A DNA stretch of 7,440 bases from Streptomycetales bacterium (GTDB taxonomy: Bacteria; Actinomycetota; Actinomycetes; Prado026), in contig JANYIP010000011.1 in NCBI GenBank assembly GCA_025361995.1, forward strand, positions 1-7,440. Direction: 5' to 3'. Position 1 is the stretch's first letter; every line of letters starts with the position of its first letter. Below the pieces are notes generated by a model. It did no database searches, was not told the origin of the DNA, and was given only the letters and a program-made list of their open reading frames with translations. Both the position numbers and the translations under genes were made by a program. Positions 1 through 6,900 of the stretch are shown here, in pieces.

Positions 1-330
1 GGCTACGACAGCGCGCATCTGCAGCACAACGCGTACCTCACGCGCGGGCAGTACATCGAACAGCTCGAACGGCTCGAGGGCCTGGTCGGGCGTGACCGTC
101 TGCACGTGGTCGACAGCCACGACTTCTTCGAGCGGCCCGCCGCTGCGTACGCGGCTGTCGTCGACTTCCTCGGCCTGCCGGCCTTCGACGGCGCTGTCTT
201 CGACCAGCACAACGCCCGCCCGCGGTCGCCGATGCCCGGTGACCTTGCGGCGCGTCTCGACGAGCACTTCCGTCCGTACGACGAACGGCTCGCCGGCTGG
301 CTCGGGCGAACCCCCGGGTGGCGCACGTGA
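1..330 (+). CDS. Sulfotransferase, C-terminal part (cut by window start)
   Basis: The frame is open from base 1 and ends at TGA 328-330, giving the last 109 residues of a protein whose start lies outside the window. The visible part matches the C-terminal half of NDST/heparan-sulfate-type sulfotransferases (Sulfotransfer_1). It has a 'LTRGQYIEQLERL' helix (the family's RGxYxxQL element), then 'RLHVVDSHDFFERP' (the usual 'll.v..edl..dP' strand and loop), then 'VVDFLGLP', then an 'HNARPRSPMP' loop and a closing 'L..HF.PYDERLAGWLG' helix. Such enzymes move sulfate from PAPS to a hydroxyl or amino group, here presumably on a sugar of a surface glycan. The PAPS-binding P-loop and 3'-phosphate motif would lie upstream and cannot be checked. 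The stop overlaps the GTG of the flippase gene (GTGA), so the two are probably co-translated. The family is well supported; the substrate is unknown. Confidence 0.85.
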   Translation, partial: GYDSAHLQHNAYLTRGQYIEQLERLEGLVGRDRLHVVDSHDFFERPAAAYAAVVDFLGLPAFDGAVFDQHNARPRSPMPGDLAARLDEHFRPYDERLAGWLGRTPGWRT

Positions 331-1946
331 GTGGTGCCGACCAGCCGTCGGGCGGGCTCGTCACGGCGGGTGAGGCACCGACACGCGCGCCGGCAGGGAT
401 CGACCGGCTGGCCAGGGACGGCCTGCTGGGACTGGTCGGAGCCGCGGTCTCGGCCGTCTTCAACCTGGTCGTCGTGGTCGTCGTGGTGCACGCCGCCGGC
501 AAGCCGACGGCAGGCGTCGTCTTCGCGGTCACCTCGCTCTACCTGATCGCGGTCACCTTGGCCCGGCTGGGTTCGCCGACCGGGCTGGTGTACTTCCTCG
601 TCAGGGCCAGGACGCACGGCCGGGCGGACACCTTGCGCCGGGTCATGCGGATCGGCCTGGCCCCGGTGGTCGTCGGCTCGGTCGTCGTCGCCGGGATCAT
701 GCTCGCGGTGGCCCCGGTCGTCGCGAGCTGGATCGCTCCGGAGCACGCCTCGACGGCGGTGCTGCCGCTGCGGGTGCTCGCCCTGCTGGTCCCATTCGCC
801 GCGGTCTCGGACACCCTGCTGATGGGTAGCCGCGGCTTCAACACCATGCGGCCGCTGATCCTCGTCGAGCGGATCGCCCGGCCGATCGGCCAGGTCGTGC
901 TCACCGTCGGCGCGATCCTGCTGGGCGCCAAAGGTACGGTCGCGCTCACCTCTGCGTGGGCCCTGCCGTACGTGGCTACGGCAGCCGTTGCCGTCTGGTG
1001 GACGGCCGGCCTGCTGCGCCGTTCCGAGCGTCGCAACCCGCCGGCCGCCGCCGGCACCGAGGTGGCGGCGGTCACGACCGGTCGGGAGTATTGGGTCTTC
1101 ACCGCTCCCCGCGCGCTGCAGAGCGTCGTGCAGATCGCCCTGCAGCGTCTCGACATCGTGCTGGTGTCGGCGCTGGTCGGGCCCAAGGATGCCGCCATCT
1201 ACGCCGCGGTGACCCGGTTCCTGGTCTTCGGCCAGCTCGGCGCGCAGGCCATCACCTCGGCAGTCCAGCCCCAGCTGGGTGCGCGCCTGTTCTCCGGCGA
1301 CGTACCCGGTGCCGGCCGGGTCTACCAGGTCTCGACCTGCTGGCTGATCCTGCTGACCTGGCCGGTGTACCTGTCGCTGGCCGTGTTCTCCCGGCAGATC
1401 CCGGCGTTCTTCGGGCGCGGGTACGACGCCGGCGCGATCGTGCTCGTCATCCTCGGCTGCGCGATGCTGGTCGCGACCGGGGCGGGGCTCGTCGACGTGG
1501 TGCTGGCGATGGCCGGACGGACCACCTGGACGCTCGGCAACTCGGTGCTCGCGCTGGTCGTCGACGTCTCGCTCAACCTGATCCTGCTGCCTCGGATCGG
1601 GATCGCCGGTGCCGCGATCGCGTGGGCAGCCGCCATCGTCTGCAACAACGTCCTGCCCGTGACCCAGCTCGCGGTCTCGATGCGGCTGCACCCGTTCGGC
1701 CGCGGCACCCTGCTCACGATGGCCAGCGCCGCGGTCTGGCTCGGGCTCCTCCCGTCCGCTGCTGGACTGGTCTTCGGCTGGACCGGGCCGGTGCTCGTCG
1801 CGGCAATGGCGGTGGGTCTGGTCGGGTACGTCGCGGTGGCCTGGCGGCTGCGTGCCGTGTTCGAGATCGACTCCCTCGTCCGGGCCGCCCGCCGCCGCCC
1901 GCGCGGCGCCCACGCGGCCACACCAGAGGGCATCGGATGGAGCTGA
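327..1946 (+). CDS. Wzx/MATE-like polysaccharide flippase, about 14 TM helices
   Basis: A 539-residue integral membrane protein. I count about 14 hydrophobic segments, in two bundles separated by a charged, proline-rich loop near residues 231-255 ('RRSERRNPP'). The last helix is followed by an Arg-rich tail expected to be cytoplasmic. Length, helix count and the 'GIAGAAIAWA' segment fit the polysaccharide-transport (Wzx, O-antigen/teichoic acid exporter) branch of the MOP superfamily, which flips lipid-linked oligosaccharides across the plasma membrane. The Wzx assignment rests on topology and context, because this family has little sequence conservation. I chose GTG 327 because it forms a GTGA overlap with the upstream stop and has GGGTGG at 316-321. 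GTG 318 is an alternative start that adds three residues. The 3' end overlaps the next gene by 10 bases. Flanking sulfotransferases suggest that the cargo is a sulfated glycan (inference). A murein-precursor (MurJ-like) role is less likely given the neighbours. Confidence 0.88.
   Translation: MSGADQPSGGLVTAGEAPTRAPAGIDRLARDGLLGLVGAAVSAVFNLVVVVVVVHAAGKPTAGVVFAVTSLYLIAVTLARLGSPTGLVYFLVRARTHGRADTLRRVMRIGLAPVVVGSVVVAGIMLAVAPVVASWIAPEHASTAVLPLRVLALLVPFAAVSDTLLMGSRGFNTMRPLILVERIARPIGQVVLTVGAILLGAKGTVALTSAWALPYVATAAVAVWWTAGLLRRSERRNPPAAAGTEVAAVTTGREYWVFTAPRALQSVVQIALQRLDIVLVSALVGPKDAAIYAAVTRFLVFGQLGAQAITSAVQPQLGARLFSGDVPGAGRVYQVSTCWLILLTWPVYLSLAVFSRQIPAFFGRGYDAGAIVLVILGCAMLVATGAGLVDVVLAMAGRTTWTLGNSVLALVVDVSLNLILLPRIGIAGAAIAWAAAIVCNNVLPVTQLAVSMRLHPFGRGTLLTMASAAVWLGLLPSAAGLVFGWTGPVLVAAMAVGLVGYVAVAWRLRAVFEIDSLVRAARRRPRGAHAATPEGIGWS
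467..488 (+). repeat. Short GGTCGTCGT tandem repeat coding a valine run
   Basis: Two perfect 9-base units, GGTCGTCGT at 467-475 and 476-484, are followed by a partial third (GGTG). In the flippase frame they encode seven valines in a row at the end of the first membrane helix (residues 48-54). Units of nine bases keep the frame, so gain or loss of a unit would only lengthen or shorten the helix. It may be just a product of valine codon bias in a GC-rich genome. Confidence 0.6.
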
Positions 1947-2983
1947 ACCGGCGAGTCACCGCGACAGTCGTGGCCGTCACCGTGGTGCTGCTCGTCTGCG
2001 CGGGCCTGCTGCTCCTGGGCGGGTCCGGGTCGGGCGGCTCCACCGCGCAGACCTCGCCGAGCTCGCCGACCGCCGTCGCGACGGTGCCGACCGTGCCGAA
2101 CAGGTCGCCGCAGCTGGCGGCGCCGGCGCGCGGCCCAGCACCGCCGAGCAGCGGCGCCTGGGTCGGTGCCTGGGTCCGCCCGGACGTCCCCACCCAGGCG
2201 GGCCGGGTCGAGGCCGTCAAGGACTTCGAGACGTCCATCGGGCGCCCGCTCGACATCGCGCACGTCTACCACTCGACCGAGGACTTCCCCGCCGACGCCG
2301 ACCTGCAGTTCATCCGGCAGGGCAAGACGTTGATGATCTCGTGGTCCGGCGACGACACCCGGGTCATCACCTCCGGCCGGGACGACGCCCTGATCAGGCA
2401 GCGCGCCGAGGGGATCAAGGCCCTGGGCGTGCCGATCCTGCTGCGGTGGCGCTGGGAGATGAACCGGCCGAACCTCGGTGCCAGCGTGTGGTCCCCGGCC
2501 GACTACATCGCGGCCTGGAAGCACGTCCGCGCGATCTTCACAGCGGTCGGGGCGACCAATGCGGGCTGGGTGTGGTGCCCGATCGCGACCGACTTCGACG
2601 TGACCAACGCTGCTGACTACTACCCCGGGGACGACCAGGTCGAGTGGCTCTGCGCCGATGTCTACCCCGGACCCGGCTACGCCAGCTTCGGAGCCGTGGC
2701 CGACGAGTTCATGGCCTGGGCCTCGCAGCACGACAAGCCGATCATCATCGGCGAGTACGGCGCCGAGGACGACGGCAGCGAGAGTCAGCGCGCCGACTGG
2801 CTCGCGGCCGCCGCTGCGTACGCGCAGCAGCACCCGCAGATCAAGGCGATGGTGTACTTCGAGTCGCGGCTCAACCAGAACGGCAACGACCGGGACTTCA
2901 CCCTGGTGGGGACCACGGCGCCGTTGCAGGCGTTCCGCGGGATGGCCTTGGAGCCGTACTTCTCCCAGCGGGGGACGAGCTGA
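1937..2983 (+). CDS. Membrane-anchored GH26-like glycoside hydrolase
   Basis: A 348-residue protein. Residues 5-6 are Arg-Arg, 8-28 form one hydrophobic helix (signal anchor or uncleaved signal), 30-72 are a Ser/Thr/Pro/Ala linker, and about 73-343 form a (beta/alpha)8-type catalytic domain. The domain resembles GH26 (beta-mannanase/endoglucanase clan A). 'LLRWRWEMN' carries the likely acid/base Glu174 and 'IIIGEYGAE' the likely nucleophile Glu273. 'WVWCP' (211-215), a 'YYPGDDQVEWL' element and 'DVYPG' (241-245) match the GH26 strand ends. The 99-residue spacing between the glutamates fits a retaining enzyme. Trp173 stands where many characterised GH26 mannanases have His just before the acid/base. 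Cys214 and Cys239 could pair outside the cell. There is no convincing lipobox (Val20 precedes Cys21). The ATG has AGAGGG at 1925-1930 with 6-base spacing and overlaps the flippase gene by 10 bases. It probably acts outside the membrane on the glycan made by this locus; substrate unknown. Confidence 0.85.
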   Translation: MELNRRVTATVVAVTVVLLVCAGLLLLGGSGSGGSTAQTSPSSPTAVATVPTVPNRSPQLAAPARGPAPPSSGAWVGAWVRPDVPTQAGRVEAVKDFETSIGRPLDIAHVYHSTEDFPADADLQFIRQGKTLMISWSGDDTRVITSGRDDALIRQRAEGIKALGVPILLRWRWEMNRPNLGASVWSPADYIAAWKHVRAIFTAVGATNAGWVWCPIATDFDVTNAADYYPGDDQVEWLCADVYPGPGYASFGAVADEFMAWASQHDKPIIIGEYGAEDDGSESQRADWLAAAAAYAQQHPQIKAMVYFESRLNQNGNDRDFTLVGTTAPLQAFRGMALEPYFSQRGTS

Positions 2984-2984
2984 C

Positions 2985-3788
2985 ATGACCGGACCCACCG
3001 ACCACAAGCTGGTCTTCGTCGGTGGCCTGCACCGCAGCGGCACCACGCCGCTGGCCCGGGTGCTGGCCGAGCACCCGCAGGTCAGCGGCTTCAGCGGGAC
3101 CAGTGCCACCGAGGACGAGGGCCAGCACCTGCAGGACGTCTACCCGGCGGCGCGCGCGTACGGCGGAGCCGGCCGGTTCGCGCTCAGCGCGCAGGCGCAC
3201 TTGACGGAGTCCTCGCCGCTGGCGACGCAGGCCAACGCCGCCGCGCTGTTCGAGCAGTGGCGGCCCTACTGGGACACGAGCTGTCCGGTGCTCGTGGAGA
3301 AGTCGCCGCCCAACCTGGTCATGACCCGATTCCTGCAGGCGCTGTACCCGCAGGCGTACTTCGTCGTGATCGTGCGGCACCCGGTCGTGGTGGCGCTGTC
3401 GACCGAGAAGTGGTTGCACGCCAAGACCCTGAAGACCCCGATGGCCAACTGGTTCGCCGCCCACGACACCTTTGCCGCTGACGCGCCGCAGCTGGCCCGG
3501 CTCCACGTGGTCAAGTACGAGTCGCTGGTCAGGGACCCGGCCGGCGAGCTGGCTGCGATCGGGTCCTTCCTCGGCCTCGACGGGCCGGTCCCGGCGGGCT
3601 CTTGGCAGGGCGGCCGCAGCGATGCGTACACCCGGGCCTGGGAGCAGCTGGCGCACGACCGCAGGCCGTGGAGGAAGTGGCTGCACTCCTCGCTGGTCCG
3701 CACCTACGCAGAGCGAGCGTCCGCCTACGGGTACGACGTGGACGACCTCGACGTGCTCCATCCGTGGCCCGATATCAAGGCGATGTAA
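2985..3788 (+). CDS. PAPS-dependent sulfotransferase (Sulfotransfer_3-like)
   Basis: A complete 267-residue cytosolic enzyme with no signal peptide or membrane segment. The N-terminal strand and P-loop 'VFVGGLHRSGTTPL' (residues 10-23) form the 5'-phosphosulfate-binding loop of PAPS sulfotransferases. 'VVIVRHPVVVALST' (127-140) supplies the 3'-phosphate-binding Arg131 and Ser139. 'VEKSPPNL' (104-111) matches the EKTP-like element of the tyrosylprotein/Stf-like group, and 'YESLVRDPAGELAAIGSFLGL' is spread over the usual late strand and helix. It would transfer sulfate from PAPS to an acceptor hydroxyl, probably a sugar in this operon, although protein or small-molecule acceptors cannot be excluded. 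The ATG lies one base after the hydrolase stop (TGAcATG), with GGGGGA at 2970-2975 as ribosome binding site, which argues for translational coupling. It differs clearly from the sulfotransferase fragment at the window start, so the locus holds two sulfation activities. It is the last gene before the intergenic region. Confidence 0.9.
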   Translation: MTGPTDHKLVFVGGLHRSGTTPLARVLAEHPQVSGFSGTSATEDEGQHLQDVYPAARAYGGAGRFALSAQAHLTESSPLATQANAAALFEQWRPYWDTSCPVLVEKSPPNLVMTRFLQALYPQAYFVVIVRHPVVVALSTEKWLHAKTLKTPMANWFAAHDTFAADAPQLARLHVVKYESLVRDPAGELAAIGSFLGLDGPVPAGSWQGGRSDAYTRAWEQLAHDRRPWRKWLHSSLVRTYAERASAYGYDVDDLDVLHPWPDIKAM

Positions 3789-3794
3789 CCGGAA

Positions 3795-3810
3795 CGTCAC
3801 TCTGCGTCAC
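3795..3810 (+). repeat. CGTCAC direct repeat with 10-base period
   Basis: CGTCAC occurs at 3795-3800 and again at 3805-3810, separated by TCTG. The 10-base period would put both copies on the same face of the helix, as in tandem half-sites read by OmpR/PhoB-type regulators. It lies 7 bases after the sulfotransferase stop and about 165 bases before the next start. The units are short, so chance is a real alternative. Confidence 0.3.
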
Positions 3811-3835
3811 GGCTGATCCGGGCCGGCGTCGGTCG

Positions 3836-3867
3836 TTCGGACGATCCCGCCGACCGGACGGTCCGAA
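3836..3867. repeat. Inverted repeat TTCGGAC...GTCCGAA (hairpin-capable)
   Basis: TTCGGAC at 3836-3842 is the exact reverse complement of GTCCGAA at 3861-3867, with 18 bases between. A competing 6-base pairing, CGGTCG 3830-3835 with CGACCG 3851-3856, overlaps it, so the RNA could form either stem. It could be a GC-rich factor-independent terminator lacking a U-tract, an operator, or a leader structure of the next gene. Function not determined. Confidence 0.4.
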
Positions 3868-3912
3868 TGGATCTCCCACGCTGTAGATCGCGCCAGGCCT
3901 CACGGAAGATGG

Positions 3913-3922
3913 TCAAAGTTGA
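3913..3922. promoter_or_regulatory. Small palindrome TCAA-AG-TTGA, possible operator
   Basis: TCAA and TTGA are perfect 4-base inverted halves around AG. It is a locally AT-rich spot in very GC-rich DNA, about 50 bases upstream of the GTG start of the secreted protein, where a regulator or part of a promoter could sit. No regulator is recognised, and a site this short can arise by chance. Confidence 0.2.
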
Positions 3923-3960
3923 GGCGTGGCACCGGTATCTGCCGGCGCCGCCGTGTGGTC

Positions 3961-3967
3961 GGGGAGG
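3961..3967 (+). promoter_or_regulatory. Strong ribosome binding site for the secreted protein
   Basis: GGGGAGG is close to the ideal anti-16S match and ends 6 bases before GTG 3974. It decides the start. In-frame GTGs at 3926 and 3953 lack such a site, and an in-frame TGA at 3920-3922 rules out anything longer. The frame from 3974 also opens directly into a proper signal peptide. Confidence 0.75.
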
Positions 3968-3973
3968 CCTTTC

Positions 3974-6900
3974 GTGCGTGGTCGTCGTATTTCAGCGCTG
4001 TCAGCGGTGCTCGCCACCGTCGCGGGCATGCTGCTCGGGGTGACCGGTTCGGCTCAGGCCTTGCAGACCCAGCAGGCGTCCATCGTCACCGCGGACCCGG
4101 CGAACTACACGCCGAACGTGCTCGACGGCAAGGTCGAGTCGCTGGTGCAGATCGGCAACGAGATCTACGCCGCGGGCCTGTTCACCCAGGTCCAGCTGCC
4201 CGGCAACAACAAGCCGATCCTGAGCCGGGTCAACATCTTCGCGTTCGACGCCAGCACGGGCGTGATCGACACCAGCTTCGTCCCCAGCTTCGACGGGGAG
4301 ATCACCACCCTGCTGGCCTCGGCCGACGGCCAGTCGCTCTATGTCGGCGGGTACTTCGCCACCGCTGACGGGGTCACCTCCCGCAAGCTCGCCAGGGTCA
4401 ACATCGCCGACGGCTCGCTGACCGCCGGGTTCACTGCTCCGGTCATCGACAACAACGTCCAGGACATGCGCCTGGTGCACGGCCAGCTGATCATCGCGGG
4501 GCTCTTCACGACGATCAACGGCGTGACGCGCGGCCAGATCGCCTCGCTGAACTCCGCGACGGGGGCACTCACCAACTTCGTCAACCACACCTTCGCCGGG
4601 CCGCACAACGGTGGCCTGCTCGCGGTGAACAAGATCGACGCCACCCCGGACGGCAACAAGATCCTGGCCCTGGGCAACTGGACCACCGTCGACGGCCTGC
4701 CTCGCGACCTGCTCGTCCTGCTGGACACCTCAGGCGGCGCCTCGGTGGTCTCGAACTGGCAGACCAACTTCTTCGCCCCCGGCTGCTCGAAGTCGTTCGA
4801 CACGTACATGCGCGACCTCGACATCTCCCCGGACGGGACCTGGGCGGTCGTGACGACCACCGGTGCATACGGCGGCGTCACCAGCCCGTGCGACACCGAG
4901 ACTCGCTGGGACCTGACTACCACCGCACAGAACCTCAGGCCGGTGTGGACGAACGTCACCGGTGGCGACACCACGTACGCCGTGGCCATCTCCGGCCCGG
5001 TCGTCTACGTCGGCGGCCACTTTCGCTGGGCGAACAACCCGTACGCGGGCGACTCGGCCGGCCCCGGCGCCGTCCCGCGGCAGGGCATCGCGGCCCTGGA
5101 CGCGAACACCGGGCTCCCGCTGTCCTGGAACCCCGGCCGCGACCGCGGTATCGGCGTCTTCGACCTGCTCGCCACCTCCACCGGCCTGTGGGTCGGCGAC
5201 GACACCAACCAGATCGGTGGCGAGACCCACAAATCCCTGGCGTATTTCCCGCTGGCCGGTGGCGCGCCGATCCCGGCCAACCTCGCAGGCACCGTGCCCA
5301 ACGACATCTACACGCTGGGCAACCCCAACATCAGCAACGACCAGAGCGTGCTCTACCGCATCGACGCGGCCGGGCCGGCTATCCCGACCCAGGACGACGG
5401 TCCCGACTGGGCGGCCGACCAGACCGACCCCAGCCCCTACCGCAACAGTGGCAGCAGCATCGCCACGTACACCGGGACTGTGACCAGCGACGGGACGATC
5501 CCGAACACCGCGACGGACCGTGCCCCGCTCTCGATGTTCAACAGCGAGCGCTGGGACGGCGGCACCGCGACCGACGGCAACGAGATGCAGTGGCACTTCC
5601 CTGTCCCGGCCGGCACCCACGTCGCGGTCCGCCTCTACCTGTCCAACCGCTGCACCTGCACCCAGCTCCCCGGCCAGCGCAAGTTCGGGGTATCGATCGA
5701 CGGCACCACGGTCGCCACCAACATCGACCTGTCCGCGAGCCCCGGCTCGCAGAAGGCCACGATGAAGACCTTCAACGTGACCAGCGACGGGTCGGTCGAC
5801 ATCACCTTCCTGCACCAGGTCGAGAACCCGCTCGTCAACGGCATCGAGATCCTGAACCTGGACACGCCGACCAGCACCGGCGCCCTGGGTGCAGCCGACT
5901 CCGTCCACCGCCAGTTCTTCAACGGGACGTCGGCCACGCCGACCAACGCCATCACCTTGACCCCGACGGAGGCCTGGAGCGCGGCTCGGGGCGCATTCCT
6001 CCTCGACGGCACCGTGTACGCCGGTGAGTCCAACGGGACGTTCACCGCGCGGTCCTTCGACGGCACCAATATGGGGACGCCGGTCTCGATCCCCCTCTAC
6101 AGCAGTACGTTCCTGACCGACCTGCCCACCATCACCGGGCTGGCCTACTCGCAGAACCAGATCTACTACACCCTCGCCGGTGACTCGAACCTGTACACCC
6201 GGCTGTTCAGCGGCCAGAGCCAGGTCGTCGGGGCGATCCGCAACGTCGTCCCCGGCTCGGTCAGCTCGCTCAACCCGACCCGGGTTCAGGGCATGTTCAT
6301 CTCCGGCAGCACGCTGTTCTTCGCCGACAAGACCGACGGTCACCTCTACTCGATCGGTCTGGTCGGTGCCGGCACCGGCGTCCCCGGAACCATCACGGGC
6401 ACCCCCACCCTGGTCAACTCCGCGATCGACTGGCGGGCCCGGGGCGACCTCGTCTGGAACGGTGCGCCGGCCCTGACGCCGAACCAGCTCCCGGTCGCTG
6501 TCGCCACGTCGTCTTGCAGCGTCAACGTCTGCACGTTCGACGGCTCAGGCTCGGTCGACCCCGATGGCAGCATCGCCTCGTACGCCTGGAACTTCGGCGA
6601 CGGCACGACCGGCACCGGTGTCAGCCCGAGCCACTCCTATACCGCGGCGGGCGGCTACGTCACCACGCTGACCGTCACGGACAACCGGGGCGGCACCGCG
6701 GCCACCAGCGTGCCGGTGGACTCCGGCACCCCGCCGAACCAGCCGCCGGTCGCGTCCTTCACGTCCAGCTGCACCTACCTGGCGTGCACCTTCGACGCAG
6801 GGGCCTCGAACGACCCCGACGGCTCGATCGTCGCGTACGCCTGGAGCTTCAGTGACGGCTCCAGCGCCACCGGCCCGACCGCGTCACACACCTTCGGTGC

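Larger units (their letters stand above)
3789..3973. other. Intergenic region between operon end and secreted-protein gene
   Basis: This 185-base stretch is the only real gap in the window. No conserved -10/-35 pair stands out. It holds a CGTCAC direct repeat, a TTCGGAC/GTCCGAA inverted repeat, a TCAA-AG-TTGA palindrome and a strong Shine-Dalgarno sequence. Its length and content fit a terminator and promoter region separating the operon from the next gene, but read-through is possible. There is no T-rich run after the inverted repeat, so a classical intrinsic terminator is not shown. Confidence 0.55.

Noticed and set aside
3..1913. 636-codon open frame on the reverse strand
   Set aside because: It lies opposite the flippase and sulfotransferase genes. 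Its translation is a monotonous mix of Arg, Asp, Gly, His, Gln and Pro with no fold or motif, typical of an antisense shadow in GC-rich DNA.
956..1936. Upstream extension of the GH26-like frame to base 956
   Set aside because: The frame is open but lies within the flippase gene and reads as Arg/Ala/Gly-rich noise. ATG 1937 has a good ribosome binding site and begins a proper membrane anchor.
1991..2005. Lipoprotein lipobox in the GH26-like protein
   Set aside because: The cysteine at residue 21 is preceded by Leu-Leu-Val. Val at -1 is outside the usual Gly/Ala/Ser, so a signal anchor is more likely.
2658..2984. Upstream extension of the second sulfotransferase
   Set aside because: The extra residues are Ser/Thr/Arg-rich noise overlapping the GH26-like gene. 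ATG 2985 starts just before the expected N-terminal beta strand and P-loop of the family.
1322..3109. 595-codon open frame on the reverse strand
   Set aside because: It is antisense to three well-supported genes, has a biased low-complexity composition and no recognisable domain. The forward frames carry clear motifs and G/C third positions.
3836..3880. Classical intrinsic terminator after the operon
   Set aside because: An inverted repeat exists, but its loop is long (18 bases) and no T-rich run follows.
3977..3994. Tat signal on the large secreted protein
   Set aside because: There is an Arg-Arg pair, but the following residues (Ile-Ser-Ala-Leu) do not match the twin-arginine consensus, and the short core fits a Sec signal.
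4730..6343. 537-codon open frame on the reverse strand
   Set aside because: Its translation is dominated by Gly, Val, Arg and Asp repeats and lies opposite the malectin/propeller gene, whose forward frame is unbroken and has recognisable domains.
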